A stretch of 5,688 nt of DNA, taken from assembly GCA_019689515.1 (NCBI GenBank), contig JADGHI010000275.1, positions 1 to 5,688 of the forward strand. The letters are read 5' to 3'. Source of the stretch: Acetobacteraceae bacterium. Its GTDB lineage: Bacteria > Pseudomonadota > Alphaproteobacteria > Acetobacterales > Acetobacteraceae. The position numbers were made by a program, and so were the translations under genes. The notes under the pieces are model-generated. The model was given only the letters and a program-made list of their open reading frames with translations. It was not told the DNA's origin and did not search any database. Shown here one piece after another: positions 5,630-5,688 of this stretch (the stretch's first letter is position 1; each line of letters opens with the position of its first letter).

Positions 5630-5634
5630 CTAAG
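5630..5634 (+). repeat. right copy of the CTAAG direct repeat
   Basis: Matches 3856-3860. It is immediately followed by AGCGTGTTTGAGAA, which resembles an IS5-type terminal repeat. Confidence 0.68.
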
Positions 5635-5650
5635 AGCGTGTTTGAGAAGG
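5634..5650 (+). repeat. possible IS5-type terminal repeat running off the window
   Basis: GAGCGTGTTTGAGAAGG shares GTTTGAGAA with the inner part of the IS5-type repeat at 2978-2986. It could be the left end of another IS5-family element continuing past the window, or divergent leftover of the interrupted one. The last 38 bases of the window show no recognisable gene. Confidence 0.35.
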
Positions 5651-5688
5651 GGATTCCGGTGTGGCACGCGGCGTGATGCAAGGGGTGT

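Noticed and set aside
1..5688. CRISPR array, tRNA or rRNA genes
   Set aside because: No regularly spaced short repeats, tRNA-like cloverleaf or rRNA-like sequence was seen on either strand by eye.

Overview
This window is high-GC DNA whose codon use, protein families and insertion sequences fit an alphaproteobacterium. An Acetobacteraceae, Roseomonas-like or Methylobacterium-like host is an inference from style, not a database result. It has two parts: an export operon on the minus strand (about 1-2521) and a stack of insertion sequences (about 2960-5688).

Export operon. Two genes on the minus strand, joined by a 4-base GTGA stop/start overlap, encode a type I peptide-export pair of the NHLM (nitrile-hydratase-leader microcin/proteusin) type. 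The first (2521 to 1265) is a 418-residue HlyD-like membrane-fusion/secretion protein. The second (1268 to the window edge) is a peptidase-containing ABC transporter. Its C39 protease domain is complete, with Cys27, His100, Asp116 and the Gln21 oxyanion residue all present, and it is followed by transmembrane segments. The ATP-binding domain lies beyond position 1. Together they would remove the leader from a ribosomally made peptide and carry the mature product out of the cell. No convincing precursor or modification enzyme is visible.

Junction. Between the operon and the insertion sequences lies an AT-richer stretch (about 2580-2700). It holds a possible 36-codon gene on the plus strand with a good ribosome binding site. 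After it comes about 270 bases of unassigned DNA that includes a strong 10+5 bp stem-loop (2894-2933).

Insertion sequences. An IS5-family element (about 2963-3859) carries an intact 264-residue DDE transposase on the minus strand and 18-bp identical inner terminal repeats. Directly at its right terminal repeat sits a second, unrelated 1.77-kb element (3861-5629) with 24-bp near-perfect terminal repeats, flanked by a direct CTAAG repeat. It carries a plus-strand DDE transposase broken by an in-frame stop (and probably by a later frameshift). A divergent 100-residue small protein of unknown function is also wholly inside its ends. Beyond it, the sequence near 5634 again resembles an IS5-type end, so the insertions look nested or tandem. 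These insertions lie directly upstream of the export operon and may have separated it from its precursor or maturation genes.
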